A stretch of 64,000 bases of DNA from an uncultured Acetatifactor sp. (lineage in GTDB: Bacteria; Bacillota; Clostridia; Lachnospirales; Lachnospiraceae), in assembly GCA_910586775.1 (NCBI GenBank), contig CAJUJN010000013.1:1-64000 (forward strand), read 5' to 3'. A model generated the notes under the pieces. The model was not told the DNA's origin and did not search any database. It saw nothing but the letters and a program-made list of their open reading frames with translations. Position 1 is the stretch's first letter, and every line of letters begins with the position of its first letter. Shown here in pieces: positions 17,859 through 27,008 of this stretch. The translations under genes and the position numbers were made by a program.

Positions 17859-19580
17859 ATGAGACAGAGTAACATGTGGAAGAAAACAGCAGCATGCATC
17901 ATGGCCGCCGCAATGACCATATCAATGTGCGGCTGCGGTAATGAAGGAGACAGCAGCATAACGGACAGTTCTGACAGCGCAGGCGGTTCCACCGAAAGTT
18001 CCAGTACAGAATCTTCCCCCGAAGAACAGGAGCAGGGATCAGAGGATCCCGGAACAGAAGAATCAGAAAGTTCATCTTCAGAAGAACAGGCCGGCGGAAT
18101 CACCTATCCATTAGAAGAAAAGGTGCATCTGGTTCTGGCCATGGTAGATGAGGCAGCCGTAACAGCCAATGCCAAAAATCTGGCGGAAACCCCTTTCGGC
18201 CAGGCATGGCAGGAAGCCACTGGAGTAGAACTGGAGATTATGCAGCTGGCTGACGGCAATGCGCTGAATCTGCTCTATGCCGGCGGCGACCTTCCTGATA
18301 TGATCTGGATGGTCTCAAGCTATAGCGGCGGAGCAGAAAAAGCCATCAAAGATAAAATAATTGAACCTCTGAATGATTATATGGAGTTTGCACCGGATTT
18401 TCAGGCAGTGTTGGACAGCAATGAACTGTATGCGAAATCCTGCAGAACTTCTGACGGTAAAATAATAGGTTTTCCCCAGATAGACGGAGATGATTATCTG
18501 CTCACTTCCGCAGGATTAATCATCCGCCAGGACTGGCTGGATGATCTGGGGCTTGCGGTTCCTCAGACAGCAGATGATTTGTACGAAGCTTTGAAAGCTT
18601 TTAAGGAAGAGAAGGGGGCTTCTGCTCCTCTGTCCACTACGCTGTGGTGGCTGAAGGATATTGCGGTTCAATACGGGCTTTTCACCTCTCCCTTCGGACT
18701 TGCACGGGGAGGCTTCTATCAGGTAGACGGCAAAGTACATTACGGCTACGCGGAACAGGAGTACAAGGATGTATTGGAATATCTGCATAAGTTATATGAG
18801 GAAGGGCTTCTGGACCCTAATTTCCAGTCTGTGGATGACAATACGGTAAAGGCTAATATCATGAATGGCGATACGGGTGTTGCCATCGGCAATACAGGCT
18901 CTTATATCGGCACCATGCTGGAGACAATGGCCGCGGATGAGCCCGACTTTGACTTAAGCGGTTTCGGCCCCCTGGTCAAAACAGCAGGCGATATTCCCAT
19001 GAGCACTCACTATAACTGGCCCATACAGAATACCTATGTGATCATCACCCCTAACTGCACCAATAAGGAAGCCGCTGTAAAGTTCTTAAATTACGGCTAT
19101 ACGGAAGCAGGGCATATGCTGTTTAATTACGGAATAGAGGGTGTGAGCTACACCATGGAAAACGATATACCCACTTATACGGATCTGCTTATGCACAATC
19201 CTGACGGACTGACCAAACAGTTAGCCATGGCTCAGTATATCAGAGCATGGAACGGGGGACCTTTTATCAGAGAAAAAGGATATCAGCTGCAGTACTCCGA
19301 CCTGCCCCAGCAGCAGGCGGCATTAACAAGCTGGTCCACCTCCGATGCGTCCAAATATCAAATGCCCCCTGTGACAGTATCGGAAGAAAATACCTCTGAA
19401 TATTCCAAGCTGAATGGAGACATCAGTACTTATGTTTCGGAAATGTTCGTGCGGTATGTCACCGGCCTGGAGTCCCTGGACACCTTTGAAAGCGGATATC
19501 TTGCTACTCTGGAATCCATGAATGTGGACAGGGTAATTGAACTGCAGCAGGAAGCCCTGGATGAGTTCAACTCAAGATAA
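17859..19580 (+). CDS. Extracellular sugar-binding lipoprotein (LplA-like)
   Basis: 573 residues, ATG at 17859 with AGAGAGG upstream. The lipoprotein signal ends SMCGC (Cys at about residue 25). An acidic Ser/Glu/Gly linker (about 28-80) tethers the binding domain. The mature domain follows the family-1-type solute-binding fold (GGDLPDMIW, then LDDLGLAVPQTADDLYEALK). It would deliver oligosaccharides to the two permeases encoded next. LplABC-type systems take up large or complex glycans and use a shared ATPase encoded elsewhere. Confidence 0.9.
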   Translation: MRQSNMWKKTAACIMAAAMTISMCGCGNEGDSSITDSSDSAGGSTESSSTESSPEEQEQGSEDPGTEESESSSSEEQAGGITYPLEEKVHLVLAMVDEAAVTANAKNLAETPFGQAWQEATGVELEIMQLADGNALNLLYAGGDLPDMIWMVSSYSGGAEKAIKDKIIEPLNDYMEFAPDFQAVLDSNELYAKSCRTSDGKIIGFPQIDGDDYLLTSAGLIIRQDWLDDLGLAVPQTADDLYEALKAFKEEKGASAPLSTTLWWLKDIAVQYGLFTSPFGLARGGFYQVDGKVHYGYAEQEYKDVLEYLHKLYEEGLLDPNFQSVDDNTVKANIMNGDTGVAIGNTGSYIGTMLETMAADEPDFDLSGFGPLVKTAGDIPMSTHYNWPIQNTYVIITPNCTNKEAAVKFLNYGYTEAGHMLFNYGIEGVSYTMENDIPTYTDLLMHNPDGLTKQLAMAQYIRAWNGGPFIREKGYQLQYSDLPQQQAALTSWSTSDASKYQMPPVTVSEENTSEYSKLNGDISTYVSEMFVRYVTGLESLDTFESGYLATLESMNVDRVIELQQEALDEFNSR

Positions 19581-19793
19581 CAAAAACAGGTCAGGAGAAA
19601 GGAAGTTAGCCGTCCCAGGCGGCTTCTTCCTTCTTCTTTTTCAGACGTCTACACTATACAACGAATATTTAAAAACGTAAAATCGAAATAATCGATATTT
19701 TGTCTGAACAAAATCGGATTCCGAAAAACCACCTGATAAGCGATTTGTAGATTCCGAGAGGATATGACAGAAAAAAAGGAGGAGAATACAAGA

Positions 19794-20729
19794 ATGGAGA
19801 AAAAGAAAAAATTCAGTCTGCGTCTTCTGGGCAATGACCTCAGAAAATATTCCGACGCCTACATACTTGTAATACCGGTAATCATCTTTTATCTGCTGTT
19901 CTGCTACAAGCCCATGTATGGGATTTTGATCGCATTTAAAGATTTTTCACCTGCAGCAGGCATCTGGGGCAGCGACTGGACTTCCGGCCATGGCTTCCAG
20001 CATTTTATAGACTTTTTTCAATCCTATTATTTTACGCGGATATTAAAAAACACTTTAGTTGTCAGTCTCACCTCTATTCTGTTTGGATTTCCTGCGCCTG
20101 TTATTCTGGCTCTGCTGCTGAATGAGATCAGAAACGAGAAATTTAAGCGTGTCACCCAGACGATTTCCTACATGCCCCATTTTATTTCTTTGGTTGTGGT
20201 GTGCAGCATGATCAAAATGTTCACTTCCGACAAAGGTTTTGTCACATATCTGCTGTCCCTGGTGGGCGGCCCCGAGGTCTCTCTGCTGACAAAACCGCAG
20301 TATTTTGTGCCTGTTTATGTATTGTCCGGCATCTGGCAGGAGATAGGCTGGGGCGCCATCATTTACCTGGCGGCTCTCTCCGGAATTGACCAGGATCTGT
20401 ATGAAGCCGCCAGGATTGACGGCGCAGGCAGATGGAAGCAGACACTGCATGTGACACTGCCCGGTATCTCGGGAACCATCATCATCATGCTGCTGATGCG
20501 AATGGGAAATGTAATGAATGTGGGCTTCGAGAAGATTATTCTGTTATACAATGACGGCATCTATGAAACTGCAGATGTCATATCTACCTTTGTATATCGA
20601 AAAGGACTTCTGGATTTCCAGTGGAGTTACAGTGCGGCCGTAGGAATTTTTAATTCTGTGATCAATTTCATCGTGGTCATCGTATTCAACAGAATCAGCA
20701 GAAAGTTCGGGGAGGTAAGTCTATGGTAG
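19794..20729 (+). CDS. ABC sugar permease, LplB type
   Basis: 311 residues. ATG 19794 has AAGGAGG 11 nt upstream; ATG 19764 has no usable site. Six membrane helices are apparent, and the ATPase-docking EAA loop reads EAARIDGAGRWKQ. The long N-terminal helix (about residues 20-45) is typical of the LplB subfamily. It overlaps the next permease by 7 bp, so translation is coupled. Confidence 0.9.
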   Translation: MEKKKKFSLRLLGNDLRKYSDAYILVIPVIIFYLLFCYKPMYGILIAFKDFSPAAGIWGSDWTSGHGFQHFIDFFQSYYFTRILKNTLVVSLTSILFGFPAPVILALLLNEIRNEKFKRVTQTISYMPHFISLVVVCSMIKMFTSDKGFVTYLLSLVGGPEVSLLTKPQYFVPVYVLSGIWQEIGWGAIIYLAALSGIDQDLYEAARIDGAGRWKQTLHVTLPGISGTIIIMLLMRMGNVMNVGFEKIILLYNDGIYETADVISTFVYRKGLLDFQWSYSAAVGIFNSVINFIVVIVFNRISRKFGEVSLW

Positions 20730-21634
20730 AAAAAAGAAAACACAATTCCGCAGGAGAGGGAAAGATTACTCCTTACCGTATTTTTTCTATTTTTAATACA
20801 ATCATAATGCTGTTTATTATCCTGATAACAGCATATCCTGTTTATTATATAGTGGTGGCGTCCTTCAGCGATGCCGGAGCTCTGTCCCGGCATGTAGGGA
20901 TGTTATGGCTTCCCCTTAAGCCCTACACTCTGAGCGCATACGAAACCGTATTTAAAAATCCCCTGATTGCTTCCGGATTTCTGAATACTTTGTTTGTATT
21001 GGCAGTGGGACTTTTGGTCAATCTGACACTGACCTCACTGGGCGCTTTTTTCCTGACCATAAAGGGGCCCATGCTGAAAAATGCCATTACCTTTATGATT
21101 ATTTTTACCATGTATTTTTCAGGCGGAATGATCCCTTCTTACCTGAATGTCAAGTCACTGGGGCTTATGGACAGCCTGTGGGCTCTGATTCTGCCCGGAG
21201 CTATCAGCACCACCAATCTGGTGATCATGAAAAGCTCTTTTTCTTCCATACCGGACAGTCTGATAGAATCTGCCAGATTAGACGGTGCCAGTTACGGGCA
21301 GATTTTAATGAGGGTAATTGTACCTTTGAGCAAAGCTACCATTGCCGTCATGGTATTATACTATGGCGTATCCCATTGGAACTCATGGTTCAATGCATCC
21401 ATTTATCTGAGGAACAGTGATAAATTTCCCCTGCAGCTGGTGGTACGAAACATTCTGAATCTGGCCAGCAACAGTGCCATGACAGCGGGAGGCGGGGCGG
21501 ATGAAATCGCTCAGCTGGCAGATTTGATCAAATATGCCCTGATCGTAGTAACAGCCACGCCGATTTTAGTATTGTACCCGTTTTTACAGAAATATTTTGT
21601 AAAGGGGGTTATGGTTGGAGCCATCAAGGGCTGA
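20723..21634 (+). CDS. ABC sugar permease, LplC/YtcP type
   Basis: 303 residues, ATG at 20723 preceded by GGAGG inside the end of the LplB gene. Six membrane helices; EAA loop ESARLDGASYGQ. It pairs with the LplB-type subunit to form the channel. No ATPase gene follows, as usual for these loci in Firmicutes. Confidence 0.9.
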   Translation: MVEKRKHNSAGEGKITPYRIFSIFNTIIMLFIILITAYPVYYIVVASFSDAGALSRHVGMLWLPLKPYTLSAYETVFKNPLIASGFLNTLFVLAVGLLVNLTLTSLGAFFLTIKGPMLKNAITFMIIFTMYFSGGMIPSYLNVKSLGLMDSLWALILPGAISTTNLVIMKSSFSSIPDSLIESARLDGASYGQILMRVIVPLSKATIAVMVLYYGVSHWNSWFNASIYLRNSDKFPLQLVVRNILNLASNSAMTAGGGADEIAQLADLIKYALIVVTATPILVLYPFLQKYFVKGVMVGAIKG

Positions 21635-21767
21635 TACTGATGACAGAAATTTTTCAATCTGTTCTCAAACAGTAAATTCAGGAATAGACTTTTGAATTAT
21701 ATGCAGGTAAAATATACTCAGAAGTATTAACAGAAGTTGTTCGTCAAATGTAAAACAGGAATATACG

Positions 21768-23642
21768 ATGAAAAAAAGAAGCGTTTTAACAGGGTGGCTC
21801 TGCTCCTATGTTTTTATATTAATGATTCCCATTGTTACCATATTTGTCAATTATACCTGGAACAAAGAGATCATACAGGACGAAATTTTCGAAGCAAATA
21901 ATCTCGTATTAACCAACCTGGGCGATGAGATTGACAAATATCTGAACCAGGAGATTTCTCTCTACTCTTATTTGCTGCAGAACAAGACATTTATAAACGT
22001 AATCAGCAGCAGAGAAAAAAATGCACAATTTTACTATGATGTAACGGAATTGATGTACACCATCAGAAACTATGACTCCGACATATCCGGTCTGGTCTAT
22101 CTCAAAGAACTGGACCACGTAATCGACGGGCAGGGGACAAACGACAGCAAACACCGATATCAGGGAATGCGTATGCTATTTCCTGATATGATGTCCTATG
22201 ATGACTGGCTGAAAATATTATCCGATGAATACCAGGGAAATTTCTTTTTTCAGGACAAATTTTATTACAATACATCGGAGGTATGTCTGATTTACGCCAA
22301 CAGTGTAAGAGAATACTCTCAATATGAATCTTTCAATCTGTTTGTGAGCATACCTGTCTCTATCCTGGAGAAATTGACCAGGTCCCTGTCTGACGGCTCC
22401 AGACTTCTGATCAGGATAGGAGAAGGAGATGTACTGGCTCTGTCCAGCACTGGTGTAGATGAGATTCCGGATGACTTCAACGTCAACTGGGGCAATGACG
22501 AACCGGCTGAGTCAGAAAGATACATGGAAATCTACAGAAAATCCAAAATACCGGGGATAGAGTATTGTCTGCTGATTCCTAAAAACGAATTCTGGAATCA
22601 GCTGAGCCATGTTCGGAATATGCTCTATATCAGTGTGGCAGTCACATTTCTGATAGGATTTTTTTGTGTTTCCGTGGTTTTGAACAGGAATTTCAAACCG
22701 GTGGCAAGGCTTGTACAAAAAATCATGGGGGAGGAAAAGGCCTGGGGAAATGAATACAAGCTTATAGAAGATGCCTATGTCAGGCTGGTAAGCGAGAAGA
22801 ACAGCATGCACCGCCATATCGCCACCCAGGAGGAGAGTCTGCAGAGCAGCTATCTTCTGGCCATGATGAAAGGCAGGTCCATTGAAGCTGCCGAGAATGT
22901 GGTCCCTCTGAAATCCGGGCAGAAGATGGTACTGACTGGATTTCTTGTACCTTTGATGGACGAGAAACAGTTCCTGCAGGATGAAGTCATGCTGTTCGCA
23001 GTGGATAATATTTTCTCGGAGCTGATGAACGGACAGGATTTTTACCGGATTGAGGACGGACAATATCTGTTTTATCTGTTTCTGATACCGAATGAGACGG
23101 AAGAATGGAAGAAGCATTTCCTGAAATCCGCAGAATATCTCAGTTCCTTCATTCAGGAGCGACTGGGCGTATTTGTATACAGCGCGCTCAGCGGAGTAAT
23201 CGATGAACCGGGAAATCTTCGTTTCATCTATCAGGATGTCATGGACGGGCTTAAGAATATAGAACTGTTCAAAAAAAGCAGTGTTACAGACATGGGTGCC
23301 CGGGAGGAAGCAGGCAGCAAGGGAATCGTGCAGATTGTGATAGAATATGTGGAAGCGCATTTTGAAGACAGCAATCTGAACATCAGCACAATTGCAGAAG
23401 GAATCGAAAGAAATCCCAAATATATATCCAGAATCTTCAGAGAAGAAACCAATGAAAGCATTCTGGATTATCTAAACCGGCTGCGCATCAAAAAAGCCCG
23501 GATACTGATGCAGTCCGGAGAATTTACGTTGGAACAAATCAGCCAAATGGTGGGATATGCCAGTTCCAAGACATTTCGGAGAACCTTTCTCAAAGAAACC
23601 GGAATGACACCCAGCAGTTATCAGGAAACCATGAAAAAGTAA
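21768..23642 (+). CDS. Membrane-bound AraC-family regulator (YesN-like sensor)
   Basis: 624 residues. A first membrane helix (about 8-28) and a second (about 285-305, LYISVAVTFLIGFFCVSVVL) bracket an extracytoplasmic sensor of about 255 residues. A cytoplasmic linker and two C-terminal AraC helix-turn-helix motifs follow (LNISTIAEGIERNPKYISRI and FTLEQISQMVGYASSKTFRR). This single-chain sensor-regulator type usually controls an adjacent LplABC importer. It follows the permease by 133 bp and probably binds the direct repeat at 17741-17770. It may be co-transcribed. Confidence 0.85.
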   Translation: MKKRSVLTGWLCSYVFILMIPIVTIFVNYTWNKEIIQDEIFEANNLVLTNLGDEIDKYLNQEISLYSYLLQNKTFINVISSREKNAQFYYDVTELMYTIRNYDSDISGLVYLKELDHVIDGQGTNDSKHRYQGMRMLFPDMMSYDDWLKILSDEYQGNFFFQDKFYYNTSEVCLIYANSVREYSQYESFNLFVSIPVSILEKLTRSLSDGSRLLIRIGEGDVLALSSTGVDEIPDDFNVNWGNDEPAESERYMEIYRKSKIPGIEYCLLIPKNEFWNQLSHVRNMLYISVAVTFLIGFFCVSVVLNRNFKPVARLVQKIMGEEKAWGNEYKLIEDAYVRLVSEKNSMHRHIATQEESLQSSYLLAMMKGRSIEAAENVVPLKSGQKMVLTGFLVPLMDEKQFLQDEVMLFAVDNIFSELMNGQDFYRIEDGQYLFYLFLIPNETEEWKKHFLKSAEYLSSFIQERLGVFVYSALSGVIDEPGNLRFIYQDVMDGLKNIELFKKSSVTDMGAREEAGSKGIVQIVIEYVEAHFEDSNLNISTIAEGIERNPKYISRIFREETNESILDYLNRLRIKKARILMQSGEFTLEQISQMVGYASSKTFRRTFLKETGMTPSSYQETMKK

Positions 23643-23662
23643 AATTACACCAAAAAGCTGCC

Positions 23663-23755
23663 GCTGTCGGGAGATCCCATCCCCTTACAATATATGGTGT
23701 CTGTTCTCAATGTACAACAGCATATATTGTGGAGATGCGGCCGCTTCCCGACAGC
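23663..23755. terminator. Large nested hairpin between convergent genes
   Basis: The outer stem GCTGTCGGGA (23663-23672) pairs perfectly with TCCCGACAGC (23746-23755). An inner 10-bp stem pairs ACAATATATG (23687-23696) with CATATATTGT (23721-23730), with CATCCCC/GGAGATG between them. CCTTTTC follows on the plus strand. It probably terminates both the regulator and the lyase gene, but it is larger than a normal terminator. Confidence 0.6.
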
Positions 23756-23772
23756 CCGGGCCTTTTCTCTTA

Positions 23773-24687
23773 TCAGCACTTCCTGACGGCTGCATCTATC
23801 ATCTGCACACACTCCAGAATCTTCGGCATATCATCTTCCGTAATATCCGTCAGCGGCTTCCTGACACCGCCCAGATATAAGCCGTCCCGCAGCTCCATGA
23901 CCTTCTTGATCACCGCGTACATATTGCCGCGGCAGCCGCACAAAGCGTAAATAATCCGGCAGGCATCGTTCTGAATGTCCCTCGCCCTGGAGATATCTCC
24001 CTTTTTCACCGCATCAAATATCGCAAGGTAGAGTTCGGGCATTACCCCGTATGTACCGCCGATTCCGCCGTCCGCACCGATGGCAAGACCGCTGACCAGC
24101 TGCTCGTCAGGACCGTTCATCACCACATGCCCTTCTCCGCCGGCATCCTTGAACATCTGGATATCCTGCGCCGATTCGGAAGAATTCTTGACACCGATTA
24201 CCTTATTGTTCTCCAGCATCCTCAGATACAGCGGCACGGTCAGCTTCGTGCCCGCCAGCTGCGGAATGTTATAGATAATAAAATCCGTATTGGGCGCTGC
24301 GGCGGAAATATCATTCCAGTACTGAGCCACCGCATGATCGGGCAGGTGAAAATAAATAGGCGGAATCGCGGCAATTGCATCCACGCCCAAAGACTCCGCA
24401 TGCGCCGCAAGCTTCCGGCTGTCCTCCGTGTTGTTGCAGGCCACATGGGCGATCACGGTCAGTTCCCCGCCCACTTCGTCCATCACCGTCTCCAGAATCT
24501 TCTTCCGCTCCTTTACCTTCAGATAGATGCACTCACCGGAAGAACCGCACACATACAGCCCCTTAACACCCTTCCTGACAAAATGCCTTGCCAGAGCGCG
24601 GGTACGCTGCTCGCTGACCTTTCCGTCCTTGTCATAACAGGCATAAAATGCCGGGATGATACCCTGATACTTTTCTACTTGACCCAT
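23773..24687 (-). CDS. nanA: N-acetylneuraminate lyase / DHDPS-family aldolase
   Basis: 304 residues, cytoplasmic TIM barrel. Family motifs: CGSSGECIYL (carboxylate-binding GSSGE), catalytic Tyr in IIYNIPQLAG, Schiff-base Lys in VIGVKNSSES, and GGIGGTYGV. NanA cleaves sialic acid to N-acetylmannosamine and pyruvate; the GSSGE and GTYG motifs and the nagAB neighbourhood favour this over dihydrodipicolinate synthase. Another family aldolase cannot be excluded. It lies 168 bp downstream of nagA on the same strand. nanE and nanK are absent from the window. Confidence 0.78.
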   Translation of the reverse strand: MGQVEKYQGIIPAFYACYDKDGKVSEQRTRALARHFVRKGVKGLYVCGSSGECIYLKVKERKKILETVMDEVGGELTVIAHVACNNTEDSRKLAAHAESLGVDAIAAIPPIYFHLPDHAVAQYWNDISAAAPNTDFIIYNIPQLAGTKLTVPLYLRMLENNKVIGVKNSSESAQDIQMFKDAGGEGHVVMNGPDEQLVSGLAIGADGGIGGTYGVMPELYLAIFDAVKKGDISRARDIQNDACRIIYALCGCRGNMYAVIKKVMELRDGLYLGGVRKPLTDITEDDMPKILECVQMIDAAVRKC

Positions 24688-24855
24688 CTTTTCCTCCTGC
24701 TCCTGTTTCGTGTCTGCCCAATCAGTACCTCAGCTACAGCTCCCGCTCAGTACCTTCTTTCCTTCAAAGGCAAAGCCATTATGAACGCAGGGGATCCGCA
24801 AACCGCTTTCAGCGAAAACAGACCCCCGCATCTTTTCCAAAATACGAAACGTATC

Positions 24856-25971
24856 CTACAACACCCTCACCAGATTCAGCTCATCATCCGCCAAAAGCAC
24901 ATCCGCGCGCTTCCCCGGCGTCAGGGAACCCAGCTCATCATACACACCAATGCTCCTGGCAGGATTCATGGTAGCTGCAGCAATAGCCTCCTCCACAGGA
25001 ATCCCGAAGGACACCGCCGTCCGCATGCAGTCGTACAGATTCGTGGCAGAGCCCGCAATGGTGCCGTCCGCCAATGTGGCGAGCTTTCCGTTTACTGTCA
25101 CCTGCTGCCCTCCCAGGTCATAAGTGCCGTTCTCCATTCCGGTAGCGCGCATGGAATCGCTGATCAGCACGATTCTTCCCGGAAACAGTTTAAAAGCAGC
25201 CCTTATCATGCTTCCGTGCACATGAATGCCGTCGCAGATGATTTCCGCCATGCAGTTCTCGTCCTCTGCAGCCGCTCCGATCAGCCCAGGAGACCTGTGC
25301 CCCAAAGGCATCATTGCATTGAACAGATGCGTCACATGATTGGCTCCCGCCTCCAGCGCGGCCTTTGCCGTATCGTAATCCGCCCCGGTGTGCCCCAGAG
25401 AAATGGACACCTCCTCATGGAGTTCCCTCGTAAACTCTATCGCGCCCTCCGTATTGGGAGCCAACGTCACCAGACGAATCAAATTCCCGCATGCCTCATT
25501 GCATTCCCGGAAAAATGCCACATCCGGAGCCATAATACACTCATCCCTGTGCGCCCCCTTCCTGGATGCATCCAGAAAAGGGCCTTCCATATTAATGCCC
25601 GCCACATGGGACATGGGCACTTCAGAATTCTCCCGGCTGCCGGCAAAGTGCCCCATCTCCCGGAAAATCCTGCGCAGTTCTTCTTTTTCAATGGTCATGG
25701 ACGTGGGGCAATAGGAGGTAATTCCATGGGCATACTCATAAGCCAGTATCGCCTTCAGCCCCTCCATATCACCGTCGGAAAAATCATGTCCCACAGCGCC
25801 GTGGCTGTGTACGTCAACCAGCCCGGGCAGCACCAGCAGGCCTTCGGCATCCACTTCAGACTTATCCGACACCTCGTCAGCGCTTTCCACAATCTTCCCG
25901 TTCTCAATATATAAGTCCTTTTTTACGAAGGTCTTGTCTTCCTGATAGACCTTGCCGTTCTTAATTATCAT
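24856..25971 (-). CDS. nagA: N-acetylglucosamine-6-phosphate deacetylase
   Basis: 371 residues, usual length. An amidohydrolase barrel with metal motif VDVHSHGAVGHD, then LGHTGADYD, HLFNAMMPLGH and the catalytic Asp in LISDSMRATGM. It removes acetate from GlcNAc-6-P to give glucosamine-6-P for NagB. The start overlaps the end of nagB by 11 bp, indicating translational coupling. Confidence 0.95.
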   Translation of the reverse strand: MIIKNGKVYQEDKTFVKKDLYIENGKIVESADEVSDKSEVDAEGLLVLPGLVDVHSHGAVGHDFSDGDMEGLKAILAYEYAHGITSYCPTSMTIEKEELRRIFREMGHFAGSRENSEVPMSHVAGINMEGPFLDASRKGAHRDECIMAPDVAFFRECNEACGNLIRLVTLAPNTEGAIEFTRELHEEVSISLGHTGADYDTAKAALEAGANHVTHLFNAMMPLGHRSPGLIGAAAEDENCMAEIICDGIHVHGSMIRAAFKLFPGRIVLISDSMRATGMENGTYDLGGQQVTVNGKLATLADGTIAGSATNLYDCMRTAVSFGIPVEEAIAAATMNPARSIGVYDELGSLTPGKRADVLLADDELNLVRVL

Positions 25972-26725
25972 ATACCATACTCTCCCAATGGGTATTCTCC
26001 CGAATCAAAGTAAGGGCTGCCTCATCCGCAATGATCACCACGTCATTGTGAAGCTGCAAAACGGAGGCAGGCACATGAGGGGTTACAGGACCGAAGCAGG
26101 AATCATACAGAGCCTTTGCCTTTCCTTCACCGGAAGCCAGCAGCAGAACCTTCTTCGCCGACATGATGTTCTGGATGCCCATGGTCAGCGCATGCGTAGG
26201 CACCTCATCGACAGAAGCGAAAAATCTCGCATTGCTCTGTCTGGTCTCCTCTGTGAGAGTCACCACATGAGTTCCCTTCTCAAATACCTCGCAGGGCTCG
26301 TTAAAACCGATATGTCCGTTGCCGCCGATACCCAGCAGCTGCAGATCAATTCCGTCCATGTCCGCGATCACCTGATCATAACGCCTGCACTCCGCTTCCG
26401 GATCTTCCGCCAGGCCATTGGGCACATTGGTCCGTGCCTTGTCAATATTGACATGATCGAACAGATTGTGATTCATGAAATACCGGTAACTCTGATCATG
26501 TTCACCGGACAGTCCCTTGTACTCGTCCAGATTCACGCTGCGGATCCGGGAGAAGTCTATGTCCCCGGCTTTGCATTTTTCAATCAGCTGGCCGTAAGCA
26601 CCCACAGGAGTAGAGCCTGTGGCAAGCCCCAGCACCGCATCCGGTTTCATTGTAATCTGGGCGGCAATCAGGTTCCCCGCCTTACGGCTCATGTCATCAT
26701 AGTCTTTTGCTGCATAAATCTTCAT
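25961..26725 (-). CDS. nagB: Glucosamine-6-phosphate deaminase
   Basis: 254 residues from the ATG at 26725, which has AGGAGGTG 6-8 nt upstream; an open extension to 26845 is leader. Motifs LGLATGSTPVGAYGQ, SVNLDEYKGL and LGIGGNGHIGFNEP are those of the NagB isomerase family. It converts glucosamine-6-P to fructose-6-P and ammonia. First gene of nagB-nagA(-nanA). Confidence 0.95.
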   Translation of the reverse strand: MKIYAAKDYDDMSRKAGNLIAAQITMKPDAVLGLATGSTPVGAYGQLIEKCKAGDIDFSRIRSVNLDEYKGLSGEHDQSYRYFMNHNLFDHVNIDKARTNVPNGLAEDPEAECRRYDQVIADMDGIDLQLLGIGGNGHIGFNEPCEVFEKGTHVVTLTEETRQSNARFFASVDEVPTHALTMGIQNIMSAKKVLLLASGEGKAKALYDSCFGPVTPHVPASVLQLHNDVVIIADEAALTLIRENTHWESMVYDN

Positions 26726-26845
26726 TCTTACACCTCCTGCCCGCTTCAGCGGGCATCCACTTGGTAGCTTTCTACAATCATTCTGTCCTGAATTCAATCG
26801 TTTAAAACTACATTTGTGCCTTTCCTTTACGCATTTTATAATCAC

Positions 26846-26874
26846 ATTTTATCATTGTAAAATCCAGGTGTCAA
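26846..26874 (-). promoter_or_regulatory. Promoter of nagB-nagA
   Basis: On the minus strand TTGACA (26874-26869) and TAAAAT (26851-26846), spacer 17 bp. The leader to the nagB start is about 115 nt. Confidence 0.7.
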
Positions 26875-27008
26875 CGTCCACTGCAGTCCTTATCCATGAA
26901 TTTTTCAGCTGTATATAATCCCTGCCCGGACAATTATCTTATGCATAATGTAAACTGCCTGTGGAACTATACCACTGCACAGAGAAGTCTGCGTTCTCAT
27001 CTGTCCTT

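Noticed and set aside
24127..25914. Very long open frame (595 codons) on the plus strand
   Set aside because: It runs antisense through nanA and nagA, whose catalytic motifs are intact on the minus strand, has no ribosome-binding site and reads as Arg/His/Pro-rich shadow sequence.
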